A DNA stretch of 64,000 nt from Dirofilaria immitis. Taxonomy: Eukaryota > Nematoda > Chromadorea > Rhabditida > Onchocercidae. A program made the translations under genes and the position numbers. Under the pieces are notes generated by a model that made no database searches, was not told the origin of the DNA, and saw only the letters and a program-made list of their open reading frames with translations. The DNA lies in NCBI GenBank assembly GCA_024305405.1, contig JAKNDB010000107.1, positions 2,170,001-2,234,000 on the forward strand. Reading direction: 5' to 3'. Of the stretch, positions 1-13,086 are shown piece by piece. How positions within the stretch are numbered: position 1 is the first letter of the stretch; each line of letters opens with the position of its first letter.

Positions 1-452
1 TCGATAAATCGAGAATGAATCGAGAAATGAATGCTATGATTTTTTCAATATAATTATGACCATTCCTTCACCAGAAATTTATTTGAGAATCTCACATCAA
101 AAATACATAATTTTCAAGTTTAAAATACAATAAAAAATGTCAAACAATATCATCAATGACTTCATATTCAAAACGGTATATTTCAGGCGGGCAATTTGCA
201 GATAACACAGAATTCCTGATTGGTGATTCTAAGAGTTATTCTTCTTGAATGATAATATTCTTATGATTCCAAGACATATACCGTCTCGTCAAATCAGTTT
301 TTACTACTGTAGTAGAAGTACTGCAAGAGTCTTCTGAAATTTCATTTTACAGAAATTCCAAAATAAAGTCATTTAAGATCATTATCGCAAGAAGACTCTT
401 ACAATTCCATAGATGCATATTTCAGCATATCATCGATAAGGTGGCTTCAGAA
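1..452. other. 3' flank of the HES-like gene, no gene seen
   Basis: AT-rich sequence downstream of the minus-strand HES-like stop codon. It presumably holds the 3' UTR of that gene. I see no open exon with splice signals here. Confidence 0.5.
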
Positions 453-2253
453 TCACACATTAATAATACTTAATTCTGAATCATTTTTATTACAACAACA
501 GTTTCCTTCACAAGTAACACAAACGTATTCTACATTATTACTAATAATACTATTTGATACATTTAAAATATCTTCGCTTTCTTTTGCTGATGATGACGAT
601 GATGATATTGAAAGTGATAGTGATGATGATTGATTACTTTCAGGTGATTCGAATAATGGTGGAATAGTTTTAGGATGAAAAATTGGTGTCGAATGAGATT
701 GTGGTAAGAAGCTTGTCGATTGTCGTCTAACTTCGGGCAAATTCGTTTCTGAAGTATTTATTGATGAAGATTGCTTCCTTCCTGAAATATTTCAGAATGA
801 TTATACTGTAGATGAACGTTGAATATAGCAAACACTATTAAAATTCATCTTCTTCACATTTCCATGATCGCAGTAAGATAAAAATAAGTTTCATTCAAAT
901 CTCTTGTGAGATTTTACTTACATAGTAATAGAATGAATGATATAGTAAGAGCTGTAAAACTTAATAAACTTAGTGATTCAAACTACAAGAAACCTTATCA
1001 TTTAATAAATCTGACAGATAATTAATGGAAGCAAGTTCCATCTACATGATTCGTATGTGATCGTAGCCGGTGTTTAGTCACATTACTATCAAAACGACGT
1101 GCTGTGTTAAATTTAATAATTTTTGGAAAGAAAAAAATTGAATAACCTTTGACATTGTTTCCATAAACAGGTCGTAACCAATTCATTGATTTAAAAGACT
1201 GATCAAATACTGAAGCGAATTGTGCATTGATCGAAGCAACTAATGGCGATGAAATAGAAGGATGATATTGGCTATAAATAAATGATGTGGTAACCTTCTG
1301 TGCTTCCTGAAATCCATTCTTGAATCCTAAATATGCCATCTTTTCTGCTTCTGAAAATAAAATTGCTTCTGTATTGATAAATGATTTAATTAAATTTACA
1401 TAATGAAAGGATTAAATCCAAAAGATAATTTTTTTCTTTTATTTTTAGAATTTAATGAAAATTAAACTAAAGTTTGCAATATTTATGTTTTTATTAAAGA
1501 GAAGAATGAAAAACAAAAAACTTCACAGAATTCCGTTTTGCCAATACAACTTGCTCAGCGTAATACTGGAACGATCGACGATATGATATAAGATCGATTG
1601 ATCGTATCTATTTAATGTTGGAGAAAAAAAACAAAAAAAAAAAACGAAATTGTTATAAAATATTACTAAAAGCTAAATAAAAAAATCTATGAGTGAAAAA
1701 ACTTGGTGATAACTTTAATAATAATTCAATGATAACAATTATGATTATTTACGGATAAGAACAAAGCTCAATTTGTAGAACTAAAAGATCTAAAATATCA
1801 TAGTTTCAAAATGAAGAAGTTGAATTTCACGAAAATGTTGATGCATTAGTATTGTATTGATTGAAAATATAATCCTGTAAATATTATAATTACTTTTTAA
1901 ATTATCAAATAGTAATTTCAAAAATATAGGAATCGATATTTTAAAAATTTAAGTTTTAAATTTAATCAAAAATGTATTAATCTATTGAAATCGATTTTAA
2001 CTTTTCTTCTACAAAACTTTTTCGGCATATTTTCTCAATTTATAATACAGTAAACGACTGTCCAAACAACGCTGTCTCTACCTTTCCTTTGATCACTATC
2101 AATTGATTGAAGATATTTGATTGTTAAATCTAAAATTTCAATTTTTTCCATTTTTGATTCGATTGTCGGTGATCGGATTAAATGAAACATTTTCAATTGA
2201 TCCAACGAAGCATTCATTCGCGCTCGTCGACGACGTTCAATTTCCGCTTTACT
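453..2253 (-). CDS. bHLH-Orange (HES/hairy-like) transcription factor, 5' end incomplete
   Basis: Three exons, 2082-2253, 1147-1350 and 453-748, join with matching phases (0, then 1/2, then 1/2) at GTAGAG, GTTATT donors and TTTTCAG, TACTTCAG acceptors, giving 223 residues. Exon one carries the bHLH: basic stretch EIERRRRARMN, helix 1 ASLDQLK, and helix 2 KMEKIEILDLTIKYLQSI, the hairy/Enhancer-of-split pattern. Exon two has an Orange-like segment (AYLGFKNGFQEAQ). Exon three is Ser-rich and ends in a Cys cluster. HES proteins are nuclear repressors that bind DNA as dimers. Odd points: the basic-region proline typical of HES is alanine here, and there is no C-terminal WRPW; only an internal NWLRPVYG resembles it. 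The acceptor at 2254-2255 shows an upstream exon ending in phase 0; a tiny ATG exon at 2313-2330 fits but is unproven. A Hey-like or nematode lin-22-like identity is possible. Confidence 0.8.
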
Positions 2254-2330
2254 CTACGAGAAATATAGGAAAGTTTTTATTTTTAGAAATAAGTTTATCT
2301 TGGAAAGGTTACAAAGGTAAACATTTTCAT

Positions 2331-5300
2331 TCCATCCCGAACCAAATCAACGAACTTGATTAATTTTGAAATTTAAAAAAAAATTACAGAATAAACACTT
2401 CTTTTCAATTATCATTTTTTAAATGATTTAAGCAAATCCGAGCTTAAAATCATATTTAAATTCAATTAACGCATTGATAAATTTCATAATTATTTTTAAA
2501 TTGAAATTAAAATTTTATCGATTTAATTTTTTGAATTATAAATCTTTAATCTAAATCCAATCAACAATTTTAATTATTTGAAAATTTTTAAACGACCCTT
2601 TAAAATTTCATTTTATAGTTCAATTATCTCAAAATGGAAGACTCTAAAGAAATCAATAACCTAAATTTCTTTTTTTTCAATGAAAACTGAATTTAATTTA
2701 TTTATTCATTGATGAAATAAATGAATTAAATTTAGTTGCAGCAAAGAATTAAATTAAATTTAAATTCTTTTATTTATTGGAAATGGAAAAGATTGCTGAG
2801 AATTTTAAATTTAAATTAATACAAATTCTAATCTTTTACAATTTTTTATCAAAATAAATTTGTGAAATTTTACATAAATTGAGTAGAAAAAAAACTTTGA
2901 CAAATTTTTATTAAACTTTTCCCGCGACGATTGATAAGCTTAACAACTTCTCATTGAACTTTTCCCGCGATGATTGATAGAATTATAAAATTTATGCTTA
3001 TTTGGATTTGTTTGGAAAATCAAAATTTTTGATCATTTAGTGGGATAATTTAGAATCAAGTTCATTGATTTTTCAGAAATATTTTTACACTTCTAAATAT
3101 TTGGTTTCTGATGTATTTATTCATATCTGATAGGCTTGATTCTAGCATTTTAATCATTCTCGAATTATGTCTATAGATTCTTATGCAAAAATTAGAATTC
3201 AAATATTTCTTCACTTGAAATTATATTTAAATGATTTAATATTTTTTATAGAATACGATTTTCAATTCCATAGATTAAATAATAATGTAAAAAATACCAC
3301 AAAAAAATTAGAATCGCTTGAATCAATAACTGTCGAATTGTCTGATTTCATTAATTCTAAAATTAAAAAAACAATACTTAATACTTTAATCATAGAATTT
3401 TAATTTGAATAATATTATTATCGAAAAATTATTATCAATTATTATTGATTATTAAAATTAAACTATCACTAAACAACTTAATAGCTAATATCAGTTCCCA
3501 TTTGATTATGCAACTATCTTTTTATAAGTATGTTTACTAACTTAACAGTAAAATATTTGAAGCCGATAATAGAATTAATATTAATTAATAATATAACTTA
3601 ATACATTTGATTTTATTCAAAAGTTTCATCAATATCATTTCCAAATATAGAAAAGATAACTTAATCAATCATTACAAATGATTGTAAATTTTTCCATCGA
3701 TCTAATGTCCAAATATAGAATAAAATTTTAACTTTAATCGAAAAAAAAATATTGATATCTTAAATTTTATATTAACCTTAGTTTGGAAAAGGATTATTGA
3801 TATCTTAAATTTTTTATTGATATCTTAAATTTCTTATTGATATCATAAATTTTATGTTAAGTTTAATCCGAAAGAAGATATTGATATATTAAATTTCATA
3901 TTGATTTTAATCAAAAAAAAACTCATATTAAATTTAATTAGAAAAAATATTGATATCATAAATTTCATATTAAATTTAATCCGAAGGAAAATATTGAAAC
4001 GTTAAATTTCATATTAACCTTAATCGGAAAAAAGATTATCAAAAAATGGATTATTATTGATATGTTAAAGTTCATACAATAGATATTATATGTTCGCATA
4101 AATCGGATCCATCCAATTTAAACAAAAAAACGAAAAAAAAGAGAAGAAGAAATTTTTAAAAAAGAAGAAAGGAAAGGGAAAATTAATGAACAAATTAGAA
4201 AAGTAAAAGTAAAGTTTACTAAACTTCTTATTTGGAATTAATTTGAATAAAGTTCGATTGAATTATCTATCAATTTAATTAACATATATGTGTGGCGAGG
4301 GAGAGGCGGTATGGGAAAATTAGCAAAAGTTTTTTTTTTTCTCAGACTTCCATAGAAGTAACTTTAATACTTCATCCGATTCACACCCATTATGTATCAT
4401 TCTGAAAACAATGTCATGTTGACTTGTGAATAATATTGGCATGAGAAACACGAGTTAGATGAGAAAATTTTTGAAGATGATATGATGGCTTGACTATCTT
4501 CCCATCTGTATTACCATTTCAATATGATAAATTCTTCTATTTCTTAAAAATGGATGATTCTCGAATAAATCGATACCGATATAGCATCTTCATTTTATTA
4601 CTTCTAAGATTATCTATCTATTAGTATTTTAGTATGATAAGTTATTTCCTGAATAATGGATGATTCCCGAATAAATTGGTACGGATAAATCGATGAGGCT
4701 TTTTAATGATCTACTACATCTGATATATTATTTTTGTTTTTCAATTGATATTTACAGTTTAACCTTTTTCACATCTTTGTTTAATCGATCGATTGATCAA
4801 AATCGATCAATGTCAGTCACTTTTTTTTTTATTTTGTTTTGTTGATGGCAGTTTTCATTTTTTTTTAAATTATAGAAATTCTTATATAATGAAATTTTAT
4901 TTTATTTTCAAACAATCATTGAATATATTCAAATTTTTTGTTTTTCTCTTTTGTACAAAGATCAATTTTATACTGTAGGAAATATTATCCATCATTGGTT
5001 TTCTTCTCATATGATACGATAGAACAATTGTTGTTGGATAATACGAAAAAGAAACTCTCACGCTTTTTGATGATTTCCTCAAAGAATTTGAAACTAAAAT
5101 AATTATCATTTATAATATACCATAAATGGATGATAATCATCCATCGATTGTGATTTAACAATTATCACTTTAGTATATTGATAATGAATGATTTTAAGTA
5201 TACATTATATATATATTAGAATGTAAAATTTATTTTTGCATTAATTTCAAATTTTATAAAATTAAAAACAAACTTCCATTTTTCAAAATCAAATTTTTAA

Positions 5301-6367
5301 ATGATAAGATTTAGAAAAAAGATAAATCTTTAAATGATAAGATTTTTAAAAAAAAAAAGAAACGAAAAAATGATCAGTAAAATTTTTGGAATTGATTAAT
5401 ACATTTTACATTATGTTATTATAAATGCAAATAATGGCTATTTAATAAATTTTTCTTTAAAAAATTATAAATGATAATATTTGTTTGATAAAAGATAATT
5501 TAAAGTAAACAAGACAATTTAACAATAAAAATGAAATAAATAGAAAATGTAAACAAATAACAAATCAATTGAAAAAAAACGAAACAATGGGATTTAAATG
5601 ATTAAATTAATTGAGAACAATAATGGAAGAAGTGATAAAGAAAGTAAACAATTGCTGATAGTGATAATAGCTAAAAATATTATTGATTATTAGTGGCAGT
5701 TGTAAACCTGAGGAGAATAAGGGAGAATTTTAAACAAGTTTATATTAGGTAGAAAAAAAAGTTTTTATTTTGAATTTGAATTTTTATTTCAACCTAATTC
5801 CAATCAATGTTACTATCAAAGTTACTCACTTTTTATCTATGATCTATGCAATTATTCGATCGATTGATAAATCATTTCCAATATATGTCTATTGATTGTG
5901 TATTGATATGAAGATATGCGCTAAGTGATAACAATGTGCTTTTTTTGGCAAGAAATGAAGAAATAAAATACAAAAAGATTGGCAGTGCAAGTAACAGTGA
6001 TAGAAAGATGGAAATAAGCAAATGGTATAAAAAAAAAAACAATGGCAGTGATAATTGCAGTATCAGTAATAATTGATAAAATGATAGTATAATAATTAAT
6101 AAATGAAATCATTCATACAATATAAGCATAATAGAAAGATTTTCCCAAATTTACTGATATTTTGTAATCTATGAAATACTGATATTACGAACATTTTTAT
6201 CATTTCAATTTTCTATGAGATCATTTGTATAGTCGTAGATTCGCAGGCCACATTTATCCGAAGCATCTTCATCGTCTTGAGACAATTTTTAACTGTTATC
6301 GTGAATTTTTAAATTAACATAATTCTAGGAAAGATATATATGCAATGGGCCGCATTCTCGAATTCTG
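2331..6367. other. AT-rich intergenic region
   Basis: About 4 kb between the HES-like gene and the ADAM gene. It probably holds the HES-like promoter and first exon. I see poly-A/T tracts, a short duplicated word containing CCCGCGAYGATTGATA at about 2920 and 2966, and a degenerate tandem repeat at 3730-4060 (listed separately). Small open frames here (e.g. 3167-3403 plus) have no recognisable protein features. Confidence 0.5.
3730..4060. repeat. degenerate tandem repeat, roughly 57-60 bp unit
   Basis: About six diverged copies of a unit containing ATTGATATCTTAAATTT followed by TATTAA and CTTAATCGGAAAAAA-like sequence. The copies differ by several substitutions and indels, so this is an old array. 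No coding content. Confidence 0.6.
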
Positions 6368-9300
6368 TTAACATTTTCCATTAAATTTGCGTACAATATC
6401 GGTAACAGAAATAAAGCGTTCATCTTCCTCGCTTAGCCCAGTGCTTACTGTATCATCAGATGGACAAAGTTGACTTCTGGATTCACTAGATGAGAATGAT
6501 TCTTCACGTGCAGATAATTTGGTGATCTGTTCCAAATGATGCGATGGTATTGATTTTACACTTTTCATCATACATTTTCCATCTAAGATTGAGGTATAAT
6601 TTAAGAAGAGTTATCTGTGATGTAAATAAATCAATCTTTGCATACTTCAATATTATTGCAATAAATCAAAAAGGTCAAAATTAAAGGAGAAAGGAAAATA
6701 AATCTTTCTCAAACGACGATAGTAGAGCAAAAATACCTGTTACAGGTGAACGTTCTTTCATGGGAACTATTGCCGTATAATGTATCGGTTGTTTTTTTCT
6801 TTTCATCATCATCATCACCATCATCATCATGTGATTCAAGAAGCAATTCGCCATCATTGAAATCATCATCAAAATCATCATCAAATTTTCGTGATATACT
6901 ATCATAATGATCCATATAATATTCTGATGAATGCGAATAATCCATTGCATTCGATCGAATCAACGATGATAATCTTAAATTAAATATTTCAAATTACATA
7001 TTCAAAAAAAACGATTAAAATTTATTTCGAAGTTGTAGAAATTGTTAAATTTTAATTTATAAAATGTCTTAAATCATTCCTTATATTAAATATTATTAAA
7101 ACTGATAAATTCTTTTTTTTCAATGAAACAGAAAAATTATTTAATTCTATTACTTTTAAGTCAAATCAAATTATCAAAAGATATAATTATCATATTAAAA
7201 TTCAATATTGTATTAAATAATACAATATACTGTATTCAATACAATATTAAATTATAAAGTGATATAAGAAAATTACTACATCAATTATATCTTTAAAATT
7301 ATATGATATCAAAGTGTTAAAGTCGAATTATCATCTATTAGAATATATGGATTAAATTGCAATATTGATATCAAACGAAATACTTAGATATGAGATACAT
7401 TTTGTTATGATAAAAGGTATGCATACCTTTTCCTTGCTGTATTTGGCACTTCATAAGTGTTATCACTATCCGCTATAATCATTTTGAGTGATAAATTGGG
7501 TGGTTTTACAGGTAACGGTGGTGGTCGTTTGAAAGGAGTTGATGGTATAGCATGAATCGATGGTAATACTTTATCAAGAGTACTTCTAAAATAAATCATT
7601 ATTATATTTTGCTGGAATTACAAACCAGATAATATGCTACAGTATACCGAGAAGAGAATGTTGGAGGAGGTGGTGGAGGTTCTGTTGGCCGTGTTATCGT
7701 TGACTTTCGCACAAGACATTCCTTATCACCTGGTGCAATTAATACTGATATACCATTTGAATCGAGCTGTAAGTAGGAATTATCAAATAATCTTTCGATT
7801 ATCTAAATATTAAATAATAGAAGATGAAATTTAGAATTTCAATAAAATTATACTAATTGAATTATTGTCATATATAATGTATTTATTGATAATATTACCT
7901 TATGAGGTGCTCCAATTAAATGTTGCTTTGATATGACGATATTGTTACCAGCACGACGTAATGATTGTGCATAATTACTATCAGCATAATGCCAAAAATG
8001 TTTACTTTTTGGATAAATTATTAATTTAAAATTTGAAAAAGTTTTAGAAGATTGCATGAACAATAAGTACTACAATTATAGTTTGTTAATGTATTACAAC
8101 AACATAACAAACAATATCGTCGTATAATGCAAAAGATAAATGATATGATAATAATCACAATAGCTATCCAACCACAAATATACTGAAATAGGATTATTTA
8201 TAAAGTTTGACATATTCATTGCTCTCTTTAATTATCGAAAATATAATTTAAATATTTTATCAGTCAAGAGCATTCATAAAAATAAATATGGCCATATTCA
8301 GGAAAAAAGATCATTAAAAAATTTGGAAAACAATTTATTTGCTTTTTATCAATTGATAAACAAGAGTGATAAACAAGAGGGCATGATTCCCTATGTATTA
8401 TAGCGCATTTAAGTTTTTTTAAAAAAATTTATTTAAAAGAAAAAACTTTTTTCAACGCCAAAAGATATGATGCGAATTTTCATATTCGTATGAAACTAAA
8501 TATAAGGGATAGCAGAGATAGTTTGACCTATGAGTTGTATAGGTCATATAAATTTCGAATAACCTAATGATGTCATAACGATTAATAAATAGATACTGAA
8601 TTATAGTTAACATTTTATTGTACAATGGCTATATTTCCTTCTTTTCTTCTAACTGTTGATGGTTAAATTTAGCATTGATCTAAAATAAAATTATCGATTG
8701 ATAATTTGATTCTTTAGAGAGCAATACTAAACATTTCCTGATATTTCTATTTCTTCTTAATATCGATCGATATAAACTTACCATTTGCCAAGTTTTCACA
8801 ATTTGTAAGCATTCATCAGCACGACAATTCCAATTATAGCATAATTTGTGTAAACCGCAATCACATTCTTCCGTATCTTCGATAATGCCATTACCGCAAA
8901 GTGGTAACGATTTTTCAACTTTGTACTCGGTAAAAAGAAAATTGATAGTTTTAACATGCTTCAAACAACGATTTTTCTCCAACATATTTACCATTTGTTG
9001 TAACGTACAATCGTGATCATAACCTCTATATAAATCAATTTTAATATAAAATATTATTTGAAAATTCTCCTATTTATATAAATAAATTATTAAGGAATAA
9101 TTTTGATATTAAATAATAATCAAATAGATAGTATAAACTATTTTGTATCTTTTAAAAATTTAATAATAATATTTAAAAAAAATTTTGCTAAATTTTTTCT
9201 GCAATTTTTTTTTTTTTTGATTTAAAAACATACGGTATTTTAAGGCATCCTGAAATGGTAGCAGTATTTCGTATCATTGAACAATAACAATTTGGTACAT

Positions 9301-11228
9301 CGATAAGATTTGTTGAATTACGATGTGGTACACCAAGAAGATGTGCTACTTCATGAAAAATATACCACCCATTGCAGATGGATGATGTGGATAAAACTAA
9401 AAATTATTATTGACATTTTCTTTTATATTGATTTTTTAATCTTTCAAAAAAATAAAAAAAGAAAAATTATAAAAACATACCCCACATAACATGATAGCTT
9501 TTGAGGTACACATACCATTAACAAATGCTAATCCACCAGCATAACGATATGAAATTAATGCAGCAAAATCATGATACGGTAATTTTGATATTCTATAAAA
9601 TAATTAATTTAATATTTTATAATTTAAATTTAAACTCAAAATTAACAATTATATAATTTAATATTAAATTTTAACAATTATGGCTTATTTTTTAATTTTA
9701 ATTTTTAATATATTATAAAAAACGATTGAAGAAATTTGAATATTTAAAAAGGAATTTTATAATAAATAAAATTAAAATATAAAATAAAGAAAGTTAGAAT
9801 TAATTAATTAAATAATTAATTACTTTTTTTAACATATTTTTTCCAAATAGAAAGGGCAAATGACGGTCAGTCATTTTTTACTTGATGAAATTTAATTAGA
9901 TATTTAATAGTTAGCATAAGAAATGTTTTAATTACAATCTGATAACATTATCAGTAATTTCTCGTAAAAGTTAGTAAAATCGAATCAATACTATACGAGA
10001 GCGAATAAAATAGAAATTTAAACTCTTCATATCAATGAAGATATGCTTGCATTTTTAGTAAAATTCTGATAAATCTTGATAAATCTTTATCCCTGATAAA
10101 TTCTCATTTAAGCTTTAAAAAATAAATATCACATTTTTATCATAATTAATATATCATTGAAAATTTTAAAAGTTTTTTTATATCATCAGCAATAACAATA
10201 CTTACCGTCGATTTCTATATTCCTCAAAGGAATACAAACTGAGATTATTACGATCTGTTTGTAATATATCCACTACAATTATTCGAACATTAATTTGATA
10301 AAAATACTGCAAACGAAAATATAAACAATTTGTTTATCATATATTTTAACAAAACAAATGTTAACAACAAAAAAGTTCATAGTTCATAGTTCATAGGAAA
10401 ACTTACATTATTAGCTTCTTGAATTAATTTCATTACATCTCTCTTTACATTATCCATATTTGAACCATAATGATTAGTCTGTAATTAGTCATCTATTAAT
10501 AATTGAGAAATAATCATTTCCCGTTCAAAGTGATAAAACAAGCTGCTGATAATCTGATAAGCAACTATTGAAGGGTAAATTTGGAAACGATCTTACAACA
10601 AAACATACAATTTTAGAATCGACGAAAATAAGAGCGTTCAAGAAGTGTATATAATTATTCAATTGAACACCGCTATAATCTGGCGCTGGTTCACCCCACA
10701 CCGCTGGCTCACGACGTGATCGTCGTGATATTATTTCATCAATTTCACGTTCATCCGTAATATTTGACTAAAAATAGTGCAAAAAGTTAGAGAAAAAAGA
10801 AAAAGTTATTTAGTTATTATTTAAATTTAAAGAATTTGGCATTCGTTAACTGACGTACGTTACGCAAAGACATTCCAGATTGCCTTATCCAGGTGACCTA
10901 ATTTTCATTTTCAATTTATATCAAATTAAATCCATATTATTTCGTCTTTTTCTCTCATCAATAATTATTTGTTCTATCGAAGGAATTTTTATCGATAGTT
11001 AGAATATTATTGATTTGATAGAAATTTATGCGCTATTGATTAGACGAAGATTTCTGTCGTTTTCATGATCGCTCATAAAATGCCAAAAAAATATCATTCT
11101 AATTTTTCATAAGTAAAACTGACCTCATATGTGATATTAAAATCGATAAATGATTCTGCTGGAGTTAGATGATAAGATAAAGTGATTAAAGAAATAAGCA
11201 CAGATATGATCATTAACATATTAATCAT
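6368..11228 (-). CDS. ADAM-family membrane metalloprotease (frame broken by single-base gaps)
   Basis: Exons: 11124-11228, 10597-10767, 10407-10478, 10206-10306, 9481-9592, 9234-9396, 8782-9025, 7899-8182 (one exon or two), 7648-7766, 7427-7585, 6737-6973 and 6368-6582; about 660 residues. The start is fixed by a TAA directly before the ATG. Order: signal peptide (1-26), a very short prodomain ending in the furin-type site SRRSRR (about residue 54), metalloprotease domain with GGLAFVNGMC and zinc site HEVAHLLGVPHR, a short disintegrin-like stretch with CGNGIIEDTEECDCG, one membrane helix followed by RR and a Cys cluster, then a long cytoplasmic tail with PPPPPPTF and RPPPLPVKPP (SH3-ligand-like), an acidic Asp run and a Ser-rich end. 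It should cleave surface or matrix proteins. Exon 9234-9396 is one base short just before HEVAH (A5 run 9356-9360); 7899-8182 is also one short (8036-8040). No cysteine-rich/EGF region is seen. Confidence 0.85.
8629..8679 (-). other. possible alternative 3' exon of the ADAM gene (soluble form)
   Basis: A TTTTATTTTAG acceptor precedes 17 codons, including a TAG stop, in phase 0, the phase left by the disintegrin exon donor at 8781. Splicing here instead of to the membrane exon at 8182 would end the protein before the membrane helix (tail INAKFNHQQLEEKKEI). This is inference from splice signals only; a chance acceptor is equally possible. Confidence 0.3.
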
Positions 11229-12950
11229 TTAGCAGCTGTATTTAATGGCAGTAATAATGATAAATTGCAATGATCGTTGTCGTATGAGGTAAAATGAGGT
11301 CAATTGATAATATGATTAATGATGAAGTATATTATAAATCGTATATAATGCAATAATCATATCAAAACCCTAAATATGATAGACTCATTTAAACCAGTCT
11401 GAAATTTTTAATGATAAAAAAATATTCAAAATTAAAAAAAGAAAATTAATAAATTGAAAACTTAATCATTGAAATGTTAAATGTATTAATTAAATTTGAT
11501 AAAGAAAATAGAAATAATATTTTAGTATTCTTGAAGATCATATCATATCATTCTTTTTTTTTTTCTTGATGAATATCTTATTTTTTGCCAATAATAATAG
11601 TTATTATTATTAATAAAATTTTTAATACTTTAAGATATAATAAATCATATATAATCAATAAAAGAAAAATAAACTTTAATGATCTTTGATAGTAAGCATT
11701 TTAGATTTGTTATTTTTCAAAATATTTATATAAATTAAAGTAATGAATGACAAAGTTTGTAAATGAATGAATGTTTATAATGTATCTTATACTAATAATA
11801 TATGCAAAATAAATATTCTCAGATGAATAAAATCTGAGAAGTTTGCAAATATTATCATCACAAAGCCAATCGCCAAATAAATTAAGCATAAGTTGTTTTT
11901 ATTTTTGTTTATTTATTTTCGCGGAATATATGTGCTCATTTAAAATCTTATTAGACATGTGATTGTATCACCGCAAATTGATATCATAAAGAAAGCTTAA
12001 AGATCTCGAGGATTTATCATTGATAAGCTTATCAGGCCATCAAGAATATTGAAATAACAGACTAGTTTACTTTTTATTCGAAAACATTGAAAGCCAAGGC
12101 AGTGAGTGAATTTCGTCGAAATCTCATTTAGCCAACTATTGATAATAATATAAGAGCATTGATAGTGGTAACTGATATTGATGATAGTGACAGCTGATTT
12201 AGAAGAAATATAATTTACTCTCCAAGTATATTAGATAATTATTCCATCATGTATGGCAATATTATGAATAGGAAGATTCTTCTTCCAGTAAAACAAGAAG
12301 ATGAACACGGTAGCATCAATGCTATTAATTTCAGATAATGTTATAGCCTTCTGATTATTGGTTCTTTCATGACTCACTCAGGATTCTCCTGAAATTTTAA
12401 ACATCTTACAACTATCATTTAAAATAAATATGGTGGCTATCGAAGACGAAATTCTAATAATCTCAAAAATCTTAGACTTAATAAATTATCATTTTCCATG
12501 TTGACTATGCATTTATGATAATTGATAATGAAATGATAAACTTTTTAATATAGATTAAATTAATATTTATTTGAAATATTCATTAAAATATAAATTATAC
12601 AGTCAAATATCAATAGCATATTTAATTGAAAATGATAAATATGATAATAATCGTGGAGGATATAATCATAGATATATGAGAAAATATGATATGGCAGAAA
12701 AAAAAATATGAATGATTTGAATAAAAATAATTTGTGTATCGGCGGCGAAATCATCATTCAGTACTACTATATTTATCTATCTTTATTTTCCTTCTTCATT
12801 TTAGTTTTTTTTTTTTCTAAGAGAAAAGGCAAATTGTTTGTTTAAAAAAAAAAAAGAAAAAAAATATCAAAACGTTTAGATTTATAGCTAAGATGAAAAG
12901 TTTAAAAATACGAATTTATTTTTTTATCATTTCAAATCATCGTAATCTGA
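11229..12950. other. ADAM 5' flank and AT-rich intergenic DNA
   Basis: Upstream of the ADAM start codon. It likely contains the promoter. No exon with coding character found; the sequence is poly-A/T and GATAA-rich. Confidence 0.45.
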
Positions 12951-12953
12951 AGA

Positions 12954-13086
12954 AGATCAATTATAATCGGGAAATGATCAATTATAATCGGGAAATGATC
13001 AATTATAATCGAGAATGGTCAATTACAATCGGGAACGATCAATTACAATCGGGAACGATTAATTATAATCGAGAACGATCAATTAC
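12954..13086. repeat. 21-bp tandem repeat, about 6 copies
   Basis: The unit is close to GATCAATTATAATCGGGAAAT, with later copies carrying ACAATCGGGAAC and lacking a base. Because 21 is a multiple of three, it creates an open frame with repeating INYNREM residues. I regard that frame as repeat-derived and not a gene. Confidence 0.85.

Noticed and set aside
3167..3403. 78-residue plus-strand frame
   Set aside because: Ile/Lys/Asn-rich composition typical of chance frames in this AT-rich DNA; no domain or splice support.
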